From Streptomyces humidus (GTDB lineage: Bacteria; Actinomycetota; Actinomycetes; Streptomycetales; Streptomycetaceae), in assembly GCF_014649655.1 (NCBI RefSeq), contig NZ_BMTL01000012.1, forward strand, positions 124,001-188,000: a DNA stretch of 64,000 nt, written 5' to 3'. The first letter of the stretch is position 1; every line of letters begins with the position of its first letter. Position numbers and translations under genes: made by a program. The notes under the pieces were generated by a model that was not told the DNA's origin, did no database searches, and saw only the letters and a list, made by a program, of their open reading frames with translations. This document shows positions 12,587 to 22,340 of the stretch, piece by piece.

Positions 12587-15571
12587 TCATCCCGTGGAGG
12601 TGGGTGTGAGGAGCGCGCGGGCGTCGTCCGCCTCCGGTGCGCCGCTCTGCTCGTAGAGGCTGAGCGCCTCACGCCAGCAGGCCCTGGCCCGGTCCGCCTG
12701 GCACAGCTCGGCGAGGGCCCGTCCCAGCAGGGTCAGGACGTTCCCGCGCATCCGGTCGCCGCCGATGCAGCCCAGGGTGAGGGCCAGTTCGGCATGCTGC
12801 GCGGCCTGCGCGGGGCGGCCCGCGGCCAGGTGCACCTGGGCGATGCGGAAGTTGGTCACGCCCTCCCACAGCCGCTGCCGGTGTTCGTGGAAGATGTGCA
12901 GGGCCTCGGCGAAGTCGGCGAGCGCCTCCGTGTGGCGGCCCGCCTGGGTCAGTGCGACCCCCAGCGCGAAATGGCTGTTGGCCAGGCGCACCGACCGGCC
13001 GATCTCGCTGTGCGCGGCGAGGCCCCGCTGCGCGATCTCGACCGCCTTGGCCGTCTCTCCCATGCCCAGGTACGCGCGGGACAGGTTGCCCAGAGCGGTG
13101 GCTTCGAAGGGGCGGTTGCCCGCCGCCCGCAGGCCTTCGAGAGCCTGGTCGAAGAACACCTTGCCGTCCGCGAACCGGCCCTGGTGCAGACAGATCAGCC
13201 CGCGGTTGTTGGCCACCCAGCTCACGGCGGTGGCGTCCCGCGCGCGGTCCGCGAGTTCCATGGCGACCCGGGCCTCGTCCTCCGACTGCTGGATGCGGCC
13301 GGAGACCAGGAGCACATCGCTGAGCACCGTCCGGGCCCTGCCCTCCGCCCGCCGGTCGTCCATCGCCCGGGTGGCCTCGCAGGTGGCGCGCGCCGTGGTC
13401 TCGTACTGATGCGAGTTGGCCCCCGACTCGGTCAGGTCCTTGGCCGCCCACAGCAGGTCGACGGCCTGCCGCAGCCGTTCCGTGCCCGCCGCCTGCCGGA
13501 CGCAGGCCAGCAGCGGACCCGCCTCCGTGTACAGCCAGTCGAGGGCGGCCGTCGCCTCGGTGAAGCGCAGCCCCGGGTAGCGCGTGGGCTCCAGGTCGTC
13601 CACCAGCCGGTCCCTGGGGTGCTCGATCACGTACACCTGCGCGGTCGTCGCCAGGTAGAAGTCCAGCAGCCGTGACAGCGCGGCCCCCCGCTCCTCGGGC
13701 CGGGTGTCGCGCTCCGCGCATGCACGCGCGTAGAGCCGTACCAGGTCGTGGAAGCGGTAGCGGCCGGGGGCCGCGGACTCCAGCAGGGAGGTGTCCACCA
13801 GGGACTCCAGCAGGTCCTCGGCGTCCTCCGGCGGCAGGTCCAGGACGGCGGCGGCCGCCGCCAGGGAGATGTCGGGGCCGTCCGCCAGGCCCAGCAGACG
13901 GAACGCGCGGGCCTGGGACGGATCCAGCGCGCCGTAGCCGAGCTCGAACGTGGCCTTCACGGCGAGGTCGCCGGCCTGGAGCTCGTCCAGTCTGCGCCGC
14001 TCGTCGGCGAGCTTCGCCGCCAGCACCGACACCGTCCAGGTGCGGCGGGCCGCGAGGCGGGACGCCGCGATGCGGATGGCCAGCGGCAGGAAGCCGCAGG
14101 CCGCCACCACGTCCAGGGCGGCCTCGCGCTCCGACGCGACCCGCTCCTCGCCGACGATGCGGGTGAACAGGACGAGCGCCTCGTCCGGGGACATCACGTC
14201 CAGGTCGACCAGATGGGCGCCCGCCAGGTCGACCATCCGGACCCGGCTGGTGATCAGCGCCGCGCAGCCCTCCGTGCCCGGCAGCAGAGGGCGTACCTGG
14301 GCGGCGTCCTTCGCGTTGTCGAGCAGCACCAGGACCCGTCGCCCGTCGAGCACGGAGCGGTACAGCGCCGCCCGTTCCGCCAGGGAGTCCGGTATCGCCG
14401 AGTCGGCCGTGCCGAGCGCCCGCAGGAAGGAGCCCAGCACGGTCTCCGGCTCGGCCGCCCGCGCCCCCGCCCCCTGGAGGTCGACGTACAACTGGCCGTC
14501 GGGGAAGGCGGAGCGGGCCCGGTGGGCGAGGTGCACGGCGAGGGTCGTCTTGCCGACGCCCCCGATCCCGGCGAGCGCCGACACGGCCATCACCCGGCCC
14601 GTCCCGTCGCCCCCGCCGGGCCCGGACGCCGCCGCCAGCACCTCGCCCAGCTCCCGCACGAACGACGAGCGCCCGGTGAAGTCGGGCACGGTCGCCGGGA
14701 GTTGGGCGGGGCGGACCTGCACCACCGTGGGCTGCTCGGCGGGCGCGGACGGCTCGGCCAGCTCCGGGTCCGCCTGCAGGATGCGGCGCTGGAGCTCGCG
14801 CAGTCCCGCGCGCGGATCCACCCCCAGCTCCTCCGCCAGCAGCCGCCGGGTGTCGGCGTACACCGCGAGCGCCTCCGCCTGCCGGCCGCTGCGGTACAGC
14901 GCCAGCATCAGCAGCTCGCGCAGCCGCTCGCGCAGCGGGTACGCGGCCGTCAGCGCCGTCAGCTCCGAGACGGCCTCCGCGTGGCAGCCCTGCTCCAGGT
15001 CCATGTCCAGGCGGGCTTCCAGCAGCCCGAGCCGCCACTCCTCCAGCCGGACGCGCTGGGCCTCGGCGTAGGGGCCGGGGACGCCGGCCAGGGCCTCACC
15101 GTCCCACAGGCCCAGCGCCCGGTTCAGCACCTCCCGGGCCCGGCCCAGGTCACCGGCCGCCCGCGCCTTCTCCGCCTCGGCCGCGTGCTCCTGCGCCACC
15201 GCCAGGTCCAGGGCGCCCTGGCCCAGCCCGCGCACCGCGTACCCGCCCGACTCGCTCACCAGGACGCGCGGGTCCAGCGCCTTGCGCAGCCGGGAGGCGT
15301 ACGTCCGCACCGCCGCCAGCGCCTGCGAGGGCGGGTCCTCGCCCCACAGGGCGTCGATCAGCTCGGCGGCCGTCGCGGTCCGGCCCTCGCGCAGCAACAG
15401 GGCGGCCAGCAGCGCGCGTTGCTGGGGGGACCCGGTGGCCAGCTGTTCGTCGCCGCGCCGGGCGCGCACCGGGCCGAGCACATCGAAGCGCAGCGCGGCC
15501 GGCTCCCCGGGGGAACCGGGGCGCCTCTGCTGCGGCACGCGTGGGCCGCCGTGCTCTGCGCGGTCGTCCAT
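12587..15571 (-). CDS. afsR: AfsR, SARP-family global regulator
   Basis: A 994-residue protein, the length expected for AfsR. Order: winged-helix DNA-binding domain (about 25-105; LATGSPQQRALLAALLLREG), bacterial transcriptional activation domain (about 110-265; LRERLRELLMLALYRSGRQA), NB-ARC/STAND ATPase with Walker A GIGGVGKTTL (about 332-341) and RVLVLLDNAKDAAQ as Walker B, then C-terminal TPR-like repeats to about 985. In S. coelicolor AfsR is phosphorylated by AfsK and activates afsS. ATG 15571 has GGGGAG 6-8 nt upstream. afsK is not in the window. The gene ends 264 bp before afsS. Confidence 0.95.
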   Translation of the reverse strand: MDDRAEHGGPRVPQQRRPGSPGEPAALRFDVLGPVRARRGDEQLATGSPQQRALLAALLLREGRTATAAELIDALWGEDPPSQALAAVRTYASRLRKALDPRVLVSESGGYAVRGLGQGALDLAVAQEHAAEAEKARAAGDLGRAREVLNRALGLWDGEALAGVPGPYAEAQRVRLEEWRLGLLEARLDMDLEQGCHAEAVSELTALTAAYPLRERLRELLMLALYRSGRQAEALAVYADTRRLLAEELGVDPRAGLRELQRRILQADPELAEPSAPAEQPTVVQVRPAQLPATVPDFTGRSSFVRELGEVLAAASGPGGGDGTGRVMAVSALAGIGGVGKTTLAVHLAHRARSAFPDGQLYVDLQGAGARAAEPETVLGSFLRALGTADSAIPDSLAERAALYRSVLDGRRVLVLLDNAKDAAQVRPLLPGTEGCAALITSRVRMVDLAGAHLVDLDVMSPDEALVLFTRIVGEERVASEREAALDVVAACGFLPLAIRIAASRLAARRTWTVSVLAAKLADERRRLDELQAGDLAVKATFELGYGALDPSQARAFRLLGLADGPDISLAAAAAVLDLPPEDAEDLLESLVDTSLLESAAPGRYRFHDLVRLYARACAERDTRPEERGAALSRLLDFYLATTAQVYVIEHPRDRLVDDLEPTRYPGLRFTEATAALDWLYTEAGPLLACVRQAAGTERLRQAVDLLWAAKDLTESGANSHQYETTARATCEATRAMDDRRAEGRARTVLSDVLLVSGRIQQSEDEARVAMELADRARDATAVSWVANNRGLICLHQGRFADGKVFFDQALEGLRAAGNRPFEATALGNLSRAYLGMGETAKAVEIAQRGLAAHSEIGRSVRLANSHFALGVALTQAGRHTEALADFAEALHIFHEHRQRLWEGVTNFRIAQVHLAAGRPAQAAQHAELALTLGCIGGDRMRGNVLTLLGRALAELCQADRARACWREALSLYEQSGAPEADDARALLTPTSTG

Positions 15572-15743
15572 CAGGGCTCCCCTTAGGCATCCGAAGTACT
15601 CGCCCAGTTTGCCCTGTCCGCGCCAAGACCGTCAGCTGCGCGAGACGCCGATCACAGCGCGGCTCACCGGAGTTCACCGACCTTTCACACGCGCTGTGCG
15701 CACATCCGGTCACAGTCGATCACCGGCGGTGGCCGCAGGTTTG

Positions 15744-15758
15744 CTGACGGGTCGTCAG
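15744..15758. promoter_or_regulatory. CTGACGnnnCGTCAG operator before amidohydrolase gene
   Basis: A perfect palindrome, CTGACGGGTCGTCAG, centred 28 bp before ATG 15779. Same motif as at 9.5, 24.5, 25.3, 25.4 and 42.8 kb. The short distance to the start codon suggests the site overlaps the promoter core. Confidence 0.75.
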
Positions 15759-15778
15759 ATCAGCGCTACCGTGCCCCC

Positions 15779-17041
15779 ATGGACACCTCAGCGACCGCCT
15801 CGCCCGCCGTCCCGGCGACCACCGCACCGCTGCCGCTCATCATCTCCGTCGACGACCACACCGTGGAGCCGAGCACCGTCTGGCAGGACCGCCTGCCGAA
15901 GAAGTACCTCGACGTCGGCCCGCGCACCGTCCGCGCCCCGCTGAAGGAGATGACCTTCCTCGGCGGACGCTTCAAACCCGTCATGGGCGAGCCCGGCGAC
16001 GACGGCCCGGTCGGCGACTGGTGGGTCTACGAGGACCTGCGACGCCCCCTCACCCGCCTCGACACCGCCGTCGGCTTCAGCCGGGACGAGATCAGGCTGG
16101 AGGTCATCACCTACGAGCAGATGCGCCCGGGTTCCTACGACGTCCCCTCCCGGCTCGCCGACATGGACGTCAACCACGTCCAGTCCGCCGTCTGCTTCCC
16201 CACCTTCCCGCGCTTCTGCGGCCAGACCTTCACCGAGGCCGCCGACCGCGAGCTGGGCCTGCTGTGCGTGCGCGCCTACAACGACTGGACGGTGGAGGAG
16301 TGGTGCGGGCCCGCGGCCCGGGGCCGGCTCATCCCCCTCACCCTCGTCCCGCTCTGGGACGCCGAACTGGCCGCGGCCGAGGTGAGGCGCAACGCGGCCC
16401 GCGGGGTCCGGGCGGTCGCCTTCTCCGAGATACCCCCGCACCTGGGCCTGCCCTCCGTGCACACCGACTACTGGGACCCCTTCCTCGCCGCCTGCGACGA
16501 GACCGGCACGGTCGTCGCCATGCACATCGGCTCCAGCAGCCGCATGCCGTCCACCTCCGAGGACGCCCCGCCCGCCGTCGGCTCCACCATCACCTTCGCC
16601 AACTGCTGCTTCTCGATGGTCGACTGGCTGATGAGCGGCAAGTTCGAGCGCTTCCCGAACCTGAAGGTGATGTACGCGGAGGGCCAGATCGGCTGGATCC
16701 CCTACATCCTGGAGCGTGCCGACGTGGTGTGGGAGGAGAACCGCGGCTGGGGCGGCGTCGCGGACAAGGTCCACCGGCCGCCGTCCGAGCTGTTCGCCGA
16801 CCACGTCTACGGCTGCTTCTTCGACGACGCCTTCGGGCTGCGCAACCTCGACTCCGTGGGCGTGGGCAACGTCCTCTACGAGACGGACTACCCGCACTCC
16901 GACTCCACCTGGCCGAAGTCGCGGGAGGTCGCCGAGGCACAGATGGGCCACCTCGCCCCGGACGTGGTCGAACGGATCGTGCGGGGCAACGCCATCGAAC
17001 TGCTGGGGCTGACCGAGGACGGCCTGTGGAGCCCCCGGTGA
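15779..17041 (+). CDS. Amidohydrolase-2 family metal-dependent hydrolase
   Basis: A 420-residue TIM-barrel protein of the ACMSD/amidohydrolase-2 group, cytoplasmic. Ligand-type residues are visible as SVDDHTVEP near the N-terminus (D-x-H, not H-x-H), a mid-barrel MHIGSSS and a late Asp in ETDYPHSDSTWP. The family catalyses hydrolysis or non-oxidative decarboxylation, often of ring-cleavage products. It starts 20 bp after a perfect copy of the window's shared operator. It is translationally coupled (GTGA) to a luciferase-like oxidoreductase. The substrate is unknown. Confidence 0.88.
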   Translation: MDTSATASPAVPATTAPLPLIISVDDHTVEPSTVWQDRLPKKYLDVGPRTVRAPLKEMTFLGGRFKPVMGEPGDDGPVGDWWVYEDLRRPLTRLDTAVGFSRDEIRLEVITYEQMRPGSYDVPSRLADMDVNHVQSAVCFPTFPRFCGQTFTEAADRELGLLCVRAYNDWTVEEWCGPAARGRLIPLTLVPLWDAELAAAEVRRNAARGVRAVAFSEIPPHLGLPSVHTDYWDPFLAACDETGTVVAMHIGSSSRMPSTSEDAPPAVGSTITFANCCFSMVDWLMSGKFERFPNLKVMYAEGQIGWIPYILERADVVWEENRGWGGVADKVHRPPSELFADHVYGCFFDDAFGLRNLDSVGVGNVLYETDYPHSDSTWPKSREVAEAQMGHLAPDVVERIVRGNAIELLGLTEDGLWSPR

Positions 17042-17958
17042 GCCTCGCGTACGGCATCCAGCTCCCGGTCCAGTCCCAGTCGACGATCTACGCCGAGCCC
17101 TGGGAGGCCGACGCGGGCCCCGCCGACCTGGTCGAGATCGCCCGCGCCGCCGACCGGGCCGGCTTCGCCTACATGGCCGCCTGCGACCACGTGGCGATCC
17201 CGCGCCGGCTCGCCGACGCCATGAGCACCGTCTGGTACGACCCGGTGGCCACCCTCGCCCACGTCGCCGCCGTGACGACCCGCGTGCGCCTGCTCAGCCA
17301 CGTGGCCGTCGTCGGTCTGCGCCACCCCCTCGTGACGGCCAAGCAGTACGCCACCCTCGACCACCTCAGCGGGGGCCGGCTGGTCCTCGGGGTCGGCGCG
17401 GGACACGTGCGCGAGGAGTTCGAGGCGCTGGGCGCGGACTTCGAGCGGCGCGGCGCGGTCCTGGACGAGACGATCGACGCCCTGCGCGCCGCTCTCGGGC
17501 CGCAGGAGTTCCCCTCCCACCACGGCAAGGCGTACGACTTCGAGGGGCTCGGCCAGCGGCCCCGCCCCGCGCAGGCGCGCGTCCCCCTCTGGGTCGGCGG
17601 ATCCTCCCCGGCCGCCGTGCGCCGGGCCGCGCTCAGGGGCGACGGCTGGCTGCCCCAGGGCGACCCGAGGGACCGGCTGCCCGCGCAGATCGAGCGGATC
17701 CGCCGGCTGCGCGCCGAGGCCGGAGCCGAGGGACCGTTCACCGTGGGAGCCATCACCGAGCCCCTGTACGTCGGGACGCCCGGGTGGGACGTCGGCCGCC
17801 GCACCCTCACCGGCTCCCCGCAGGCCCTCGCCGCATCCCTGCGCGCCTACCGGGAGATGGGCGTCGACCAGATCCAGGTCCGGTTCCGCTGCCGGACCCG
17901 CACCGAACTCGTCGACCAGATAGTCGAGTTCGGGGCGGAGGTGGGGCCGCTGCTGTAG
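17038..17958 (+). CDS. LLM-class F420-dependent oxidoreductase
   Basis: A 306-residue bacterial-luciferase-fold protein (F420 subgroup resembling TIGR03619 proteins). Typical segments are DRAGFAYMAACDHVAIP, LLSHVAVVGLRHPL, LDHLSGGRLVLGVGAG and PLWVGGSSPAAVRRA. It should use F420 or FMN to reduce or oxygenate a carbonyl-type substrate. GTG 17038 overlaps the amidohydrolase stop by 4 nt, so both are one operon under the operator at 15744. FO synthase, needed for F420, is encoded at 35.1 kb. Confidence 0.88.
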   Translation: MSLAYGIQLPVQSQSTIYAEPWEADAGPADLVEIARAADRAGFAYMAACDHVAIPRRLADAMSTVWYDPVATLAHVAAVTTRVRLLSHVAVVGLRHPLVTAKQYATLDHLSGGRLVLGVGAGHVREEFEALGADFERRGAVLDETIDALRAALGPQEFPSHHGKAYDFEGLGQRPRPAQARVPLWVGGSSPAAVRRAALRGDGWLPQGDPRDRLPAQIERIRRLRAEAGAEGPFTVGAITEPLYVGTPGWDVGRRTLTGSPQALAASLRAYREMGVDQIQVRFRCRTRTELVDQIVEFGAEVGPLL

Positions 17959-18682
17959 GCGCCGTCCAGCAGCGGGGACAGCGGCACGGGGGCCGGTCGT
18001 GAGCGTTCGGCAGCCGCTCGCCGTCATGTCCGCCCGTGCTCGTGCGCTCCCGTGCCTGACCGTCGGGCTCGTCGCCGTCGGGGCCGACCCGACAGGTCCG
18101 GATGGTCAGCCGGGACACCCGGCCCTCCGGCCGGCGCCCGGCCTTCACCGCGCCTCGCGGCCCGTGCCCGGCGCGTGGCAGGAGCACGGGCAGCGGGACA
18201 TCAGCAGCAGACCCGTGGCGCCCGGCAGCGGTACGTCGGACGTCTGGCGACAGCGCCGGTGCGGGTCCTCGTGACCGGGCCGCCCGGCGAGCGCGCACTC
18301 GGCGACCGGCGCCGGGTCGGCGCCCGCCTCCGGCGCCCTCACCACGCAACCACCCTTTCCGCGCGGACGGCATTCCGGCCGAGCCGGTCGAGGCCGCTGC
18401 CGAAGTCGGTGGCGAGGGCGAGCACGATTCGCTGCGGCGACTGCCCGGCCCGCTCCCGCTCGACGGCGACGAAGTAGGGGCGCACCAAAGGGGAGGCCTG
18501 GTCAATAACGCCGGCATCCTGCGCTTCAACGCCCTCACCGGCACGCCTCTCGACGAGTTCGTGCAGGTCGTGCAGGTCAACCAGGTCGGCTGGGAGTGCT
18601 CGGGGGAATGCGCCGGGCGGCGCGCGTGGCGGCGGTGGAACCAGTCCGACCGCCACCCGGGTACCAAGCCGTCCCGCGCGTC
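17959..18682. other. Gene-free stretch with debris
   Basis: No convincing gene in 724 bp. Apart from the SDR fragment described separately, the reverse strand holds an open frame ending AVRAERVVAW near 18345 that I do not recognise; it looks like decayed coding sequence. The left part is ordinary G+C-rich DNA. Confidence 0.6.
18498..18592 (+). pseudogene. Short duplicated fragment of the SDR gene at 24.5 kb
   Basis: These 95 bp match 24788-24882, the middle of the SDR gene, with four mismatches, all transitions. The frame reads LVNNAGILRFNALTGTPLDE, including the family NAG motif, and loses similarity on both sides at once. It cannot encode a protein domain. Confidence 0.82.
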
Positions 18683-21214
18683 TCAGTCCGCCTTGAGGGC
18701 GGTGAGGACGTTCAGCCGGGCCGCCCGGCGGGCGGGCCAGAGTCCCGCCACCACGCCGACGAGCGCGGCGCCCGCGAGGGCCGCGGCGATGCGACCCCAG
18801 GGGACGACCATCTCGTACCCCTGGATGCTGTCGGAGACCATCCTGCCCGCGGCCCAGCCGAGGAAGATGCCCGCGCCGATACCCAGAAGAGCCCCGAACA
18901 GCGAGATGAGGACGGACTCCAGGTGAATCATCCGCCTGGTCTGCTCGGGCTGGAGCCCCACCGCGCGCAGCATCCCGATCTCACGGGTGCGCTCGAACAC
19001 GGACATCGCGAGGGTGTTGACGACTCCCAGGACGGCGATCACCACGGCCATGGCCAGCAGCCCGTACAGCATGTTCAGGAGCAGGGTGATGGCCCCGCCA
19101 CCGGCGGAATCGGCCAGGTCGTCGGTGTTCCGCAGCCGGATGAGGGGGTTCTGGTCGAGGGCGCGCTGCAGGGACCGCCGTACCGTCTCGCCGTCGCCGT
19201 CCTTGGTGTGCACCAGGACCGAGGTGTCCTCGATCTCCTTCAGATGGGGCTGGAGGGTGGCGAGCGGCATCATGGTGGTCGGCAGGAATTCGTCGTTGTG
19301 GTAGATGCCGCCGATCCGCAGGGTGTCCCGGCTGCCGTCGCCGTAGACCACCGGAACCCGCCGGCCCATGGCCAATCCGTAGGTGTCGGCCGTGGTGGTG
19401 TCGATCAGCAGGTTCTTGCCGCCGCCCGCGCCCAGTGCCGCGAGCGACCCCGACGCGAAGCTCGGGTCGAGGAGGTCGCCGATGCTCCGGGCGTCCACAC
19501 CGGTCAGGTTCAGCTCGTTGTCGCCCATCCGGACGACGCTCTGGCGCCGCGGGCTCAAGGAGGTCACGGCCGTGGACTTCGCCAGGGCGTCATGGACCGA
19601 CGCGGGCAGGTAGTCGCTTTTCCTCGACGAGATCTCGAAGTCGGCCGTGACGGTGTTCTCGGCCCGCTGGTGCAGCGATGTCGTGGCGGATACCGCGACC
19701 ACCGTGAGGCCGGTGACCATGGACAGCCCGATCATCAGAGCCGAGGCCGTGGAGGCGGTGCGCCGGGGATTGCGCCGGGCGTTGCCCAGGGCAAGCGTGC
19801 CCGGGACACCGAAGCGGCGCAGGAGGGGCCCGGCCAGGGCGATGGCCGGGCCGGAGAGCGCCGGGGTCACCACGATGATGCCGATGAGCAGCAGGGCGGA
19901 CGGGAAGAGGACGATGGTACGGCCCGTCTCGCCGCTGGACGCCGCGAACACCACGCCGAGCACACCGATCACGATCAGGGCGACACCCAGGGCGTTGCGC
20001 CTGCGGAGACTGCGGGCAGGCGGGGGTGTGTGGAGCGTGGACAGGGCGGCCACGGGAGGCACGGAGGCGGCGCGGCGGGCCGGCAGACAGGCGGCGAGCA
20101 TGGTGACGACGACACCCACCAGGAACGAGACCAGCACGGTGCCCGGCGCGACGACCAACGGCCCGTCGGGGACGCCGGATCCGGTGGACGCGAACAGTTG
20201 CCGCATGGCCATGGCCACGCCGATACCGAGGAGGAACCCCGCGGCCCCTGCGCTCAGCCCCAGCAGGGCGGCCTCGATGAGGACGGAGCGGGTCACCTGG
20301 CGGCGTTCGGCGCCGACGGCCCGCATCAGGGCCACCTCCTGCGAACGCTGGGTGACCAGCATGGTGAAGGTGTTGCCGATGACGAAGATGCCGACGAACA
20401 GGGCGATGGCCGCGAAGACGAGCAGCACCTGGCCGAGCCCGTCCGTCCCCTCGGCGGCCTCGGCCCGCTGCTGCTCGCGCAACTGCGCACCCGTGCTGAT
20501 CTCGGAGTCCTTGGGCAGCAGGTCGCGCGCCTCGGTCGCGAGCCGCTGCTCGGAGGCGCCGCGCTCGGCGTTGAGGGAGAAACCGTCGTACTGACCCGGC
20601 TTCAGCAACAGATTCTGCGCGGTGGCGTTGTCGAAGAACACCGCGGTGCCGCCGGAGCCGGAGGTGTTGTCGGTGCGGACGATGCCGACGAGTTTCTTGT
20701 GCAGCACCGGTCCGTCGATGGCCAGCCGGACGGTGTCGCCCACCTTGTAGCCGCCCTGGTCGGCGGTGCTGGTGTCCACCAGTACCTCGTCGGGCCCGGT
20801 GGGGGCGCGTCCGGTGATCAGCGGGTGGCGGTCGTCCTTGCCGTCGGCCTGGGGGAAGTAGTTGCCCGCCATGGACACCTTGTCCTCGGCGAGGGGGCGG
20901 CCGTCCTTCGCGGCCACGGCGGCGAACCCCTTGACGGAGCCGGTCACGGACGCCACGCCGGGCAGCCGTTGCAGGCGCCGTAGCGTGTCCTCCCCCGCGG
21001 TTCCGGGCTCGCCGGATTCCTGGTCGAACGGCGGTGTGACCTGGACCGAGACGTTGCGCAGGGTGGTGAGGTAGCGCTCCTTGTAGGCGTTGCCGACGGT
21101 GTCGGTGAAGACGAGGGTGCCCACGACGAAGGCGACGCCGAGCAGAACGGCGACCATGGTCATCAGCAGGCGGGCTTTGTGCGCAAGGACGTTGCGCAGG
21201 GCGGTGCGGAACAC
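18683..21214 (-). CDS. ABC transporter permease, double FtsX type
   Basis: An 843-residue membrane protein. It starts with a cytoplasmic/TM anchor (RNVLAHKARLLMTMVAVLLG), then a large extracytoplasmic MacB-like domain (about 45-255), three TMs with an FtsX core (FAAIALFVGIFVIGNTFTML), a linker and a fourth TM. A second extracytoplasmic domain (about 500-700) and a second FtsX triple (LLNMLYGLLAMAVVIAVLGV) near the C-terminus follow. Such permeases export lipids or peptides, or perform mechanotransmission, and do not import. It lies 133 bp after the ATPase gene in the same direction, with a LuxR-type two-component system just upstream. Confidence 0.93.
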   Translation of the reverse strand: MFRTALRNVLAHKARLLMTMVAVLLGVAFVVGTLVFTDTVGNAYKERYLTTLRNVSVQVTPPFDQESGEPGTAGEDTLRRLQRLPGVASVTGSVKGFAAVAAKDGRPLAEDKVSMAGNYFPQADGKDDRHPLITGRAPTGPDEVLVDTSTADQGGYKVGDTVRLAIDGPVLHKKLVGIVRTDNTSGSGGTAVFFDNATAQNLLLKPGQYDGFSLNAERGASEQRLATEARDLLPKDSEISTGAQLREQQRAEAAEGTDGLGQVLLVFAAIALFVGIFVIGNTFTMLVTQRSQEVALMRAVGAERRQVTRSVLIEAALLGLSAGAAGFLLGIGVAMAMRQLFASTGSGVPDGPLVVAPGTVLVSFLVGVVVTMLAACLPARRAASVPPVAALSTLHTPPPARSLRRRNALGVALIVIGVLGVVFAASSGETGRTIVLFPSALLLIGIIVVTPALSGPAIALAGPLLRRFGVPGTLALGNARRNPRRTASTASALMIGLSMVTGLTVVAVSATTSLHQRAENTVTADFEISSRKSDYLPASVHDALAKSTAVTSLSPRRQSVVRMGDNELNLTGVDARSIGDLLDPSFASGSLAALGAGGGKNLLIDTTTADTYGLAMGRRVPVVYGDGSRDTLRIGGIYHNDEFLPTTMMPLATLQPHLKEIEDTSVLVHTKDGDGETVRRSLQRALDQNPLIRLRNTDDLADSAGGGAITLLLNMLYGLLAMAVVIAVLGVVNTLAMSVFERTREIGMLRAVGLQPEQTRRMIHLESVLISLFGALLGIGAGIFLGWAAGRMVSDSIQGYEMVVPWGRIAAALAGAALVGVVAGLWPARRAARLNVLTALKAD

Positions 21215-21347
21215 GGGCGGCCTTCCGGGGGGTGCCGGGTGAGGGGTGCTCGGGAACGGGACGCGTGTCAGGCACGGGGCGTACGCGCGTCACTCGGGGC
21301 GTACGCGCGTCAGGCGCGGTGAGCGGACGTCAGGCGTGGCGCGGGCG

Positions 21348-22115
21348 TCAGACCTGGTGCGCGGGTGTCAGGCGTGCCATCCGCTCCAGGACGGCCTCGG
21401 CGGTGGGCGCGTGGAGTTCGTCGACGATGCGCCCGTCGGCGAGGAAGACGACGCGGTCCGCGTAGGAGGCGGCGACGGGGTCGTGGGTGACCATGACGAC
21501 GGTCTGGCCCAGCGCGCTCGTGGAGCCGCGCAGGAACTCGAGGATCTCGGCCCCGCTGCGGGAGTCCAGGTTGCCGGTGGGCTCGTCGGCGAAGACGATG
21601 TCGGGCCGCCCGGCCAGCGCGCGGGCGACGGCGACGCGCTGCTGCTGGCCGCCGGAGAGCTGGCCCGGCCGGTGGTCGAGCCGGTCGGCCAGGCCGACGG
21701 TCTGGACGATGCTCTCCAGCCAGGCCCGGTCCGGCTTGCGGCCCGCGATGTCCATGGGGAGGGTGATGTTCTCCACGGCGCTCAGGGTGGGCAGCAGGTT
21801 GAACGCCTGGAAGACGAAGCCGATGCGGTCGCGGCGCAGCCGGGTGAGCTGACGGTCGTTCAGGGAGCCGATCTCCGTGTCGCCGAGGCGGACCGACCCG
21901 AACGACAGCGAGTCGAGACCGGCCATGCAGTGCATCAGGGTGGACTTCCCCGATCCGGAGGGACCCATGATCGCGGTGAACCGGCTCCGGACGAAGCCGA
22001 CCGTGACCGCGTCGAGGGCCACCACACGGGTGTCCCCCGTGCCGTACACCTTCGTCAGGTCGGTGGCGTGGGCCGCGTAGCTCTCCGGGGCGGAAGGGGG
22101 CAGGGTTGCGTGCAT
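21348..22115 (-). CDS. ABC transporter ATP-binding protein (MacB/LolD-like)
   Basis: A 255-residue ATPase from ATG 22115, preceded by CGAGGA. It has Walker A GPSGSGKST, Q-loop FQAFNLLPT, signature LSGGQQQRVA, Walker B IVFADEPTGNLD and the H-loop VMVTHD. Partner of the FtsX-type permease downstream. The longer frame up to 22241 has no ribosome site and is probably not translated. The operon is likely controlled by the adjacent two-component system. Confidence 0.94.
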   Translation of the reverse strand: MHATLPPSAPESYAAHATDLTKVYGTGDTRVVALDAVTVGFVRSRFTAIMGPSGSGKSTLMHCMAGLDSLSFGSVRLGDTEIGSLNDRQLTRLRRDRIGFVFQAFNLLPTLSAVENITLPMDIAGRKPDRAWLESIVQTVGLADRLDHRPGQLSGGQQQRVAVARALAGRPDIVFADEPTGNLDSRSGAEILEFLRGSTSALGQTVVMVTHDPVAASYADRVVFLADGRIVDELHAPTAEAVLERMARLTPAHQV

Positions 22116-22340
22116 GCCGATCCTCGGTGGACGCTCGATGGATTGCCCCTCCTGGCAGAGGGTGTCGCCGCTGATGACGACCTCCATGAGCCTCCCGCCC
22201 GGCCACCCGCCGGCGGATCCCCCGAACATCCGGCACCGCATCCCCCGATCGGGGGAGATCGCCGCGGGACCGCCGTTCCGGCCCGACCGCGATGACCGCC
22301 GGGGCGCTGCTCCGGCGGGACCGCTCCTACGGCGCGATCG

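Noticed and set aside
12587..15586. Long open frames on the strand opposite afsR (for example 13748-15586)
   Set aside because: They mirror G+C-rich third positions of afsR and show no family motifs, signals or ribosome sites.
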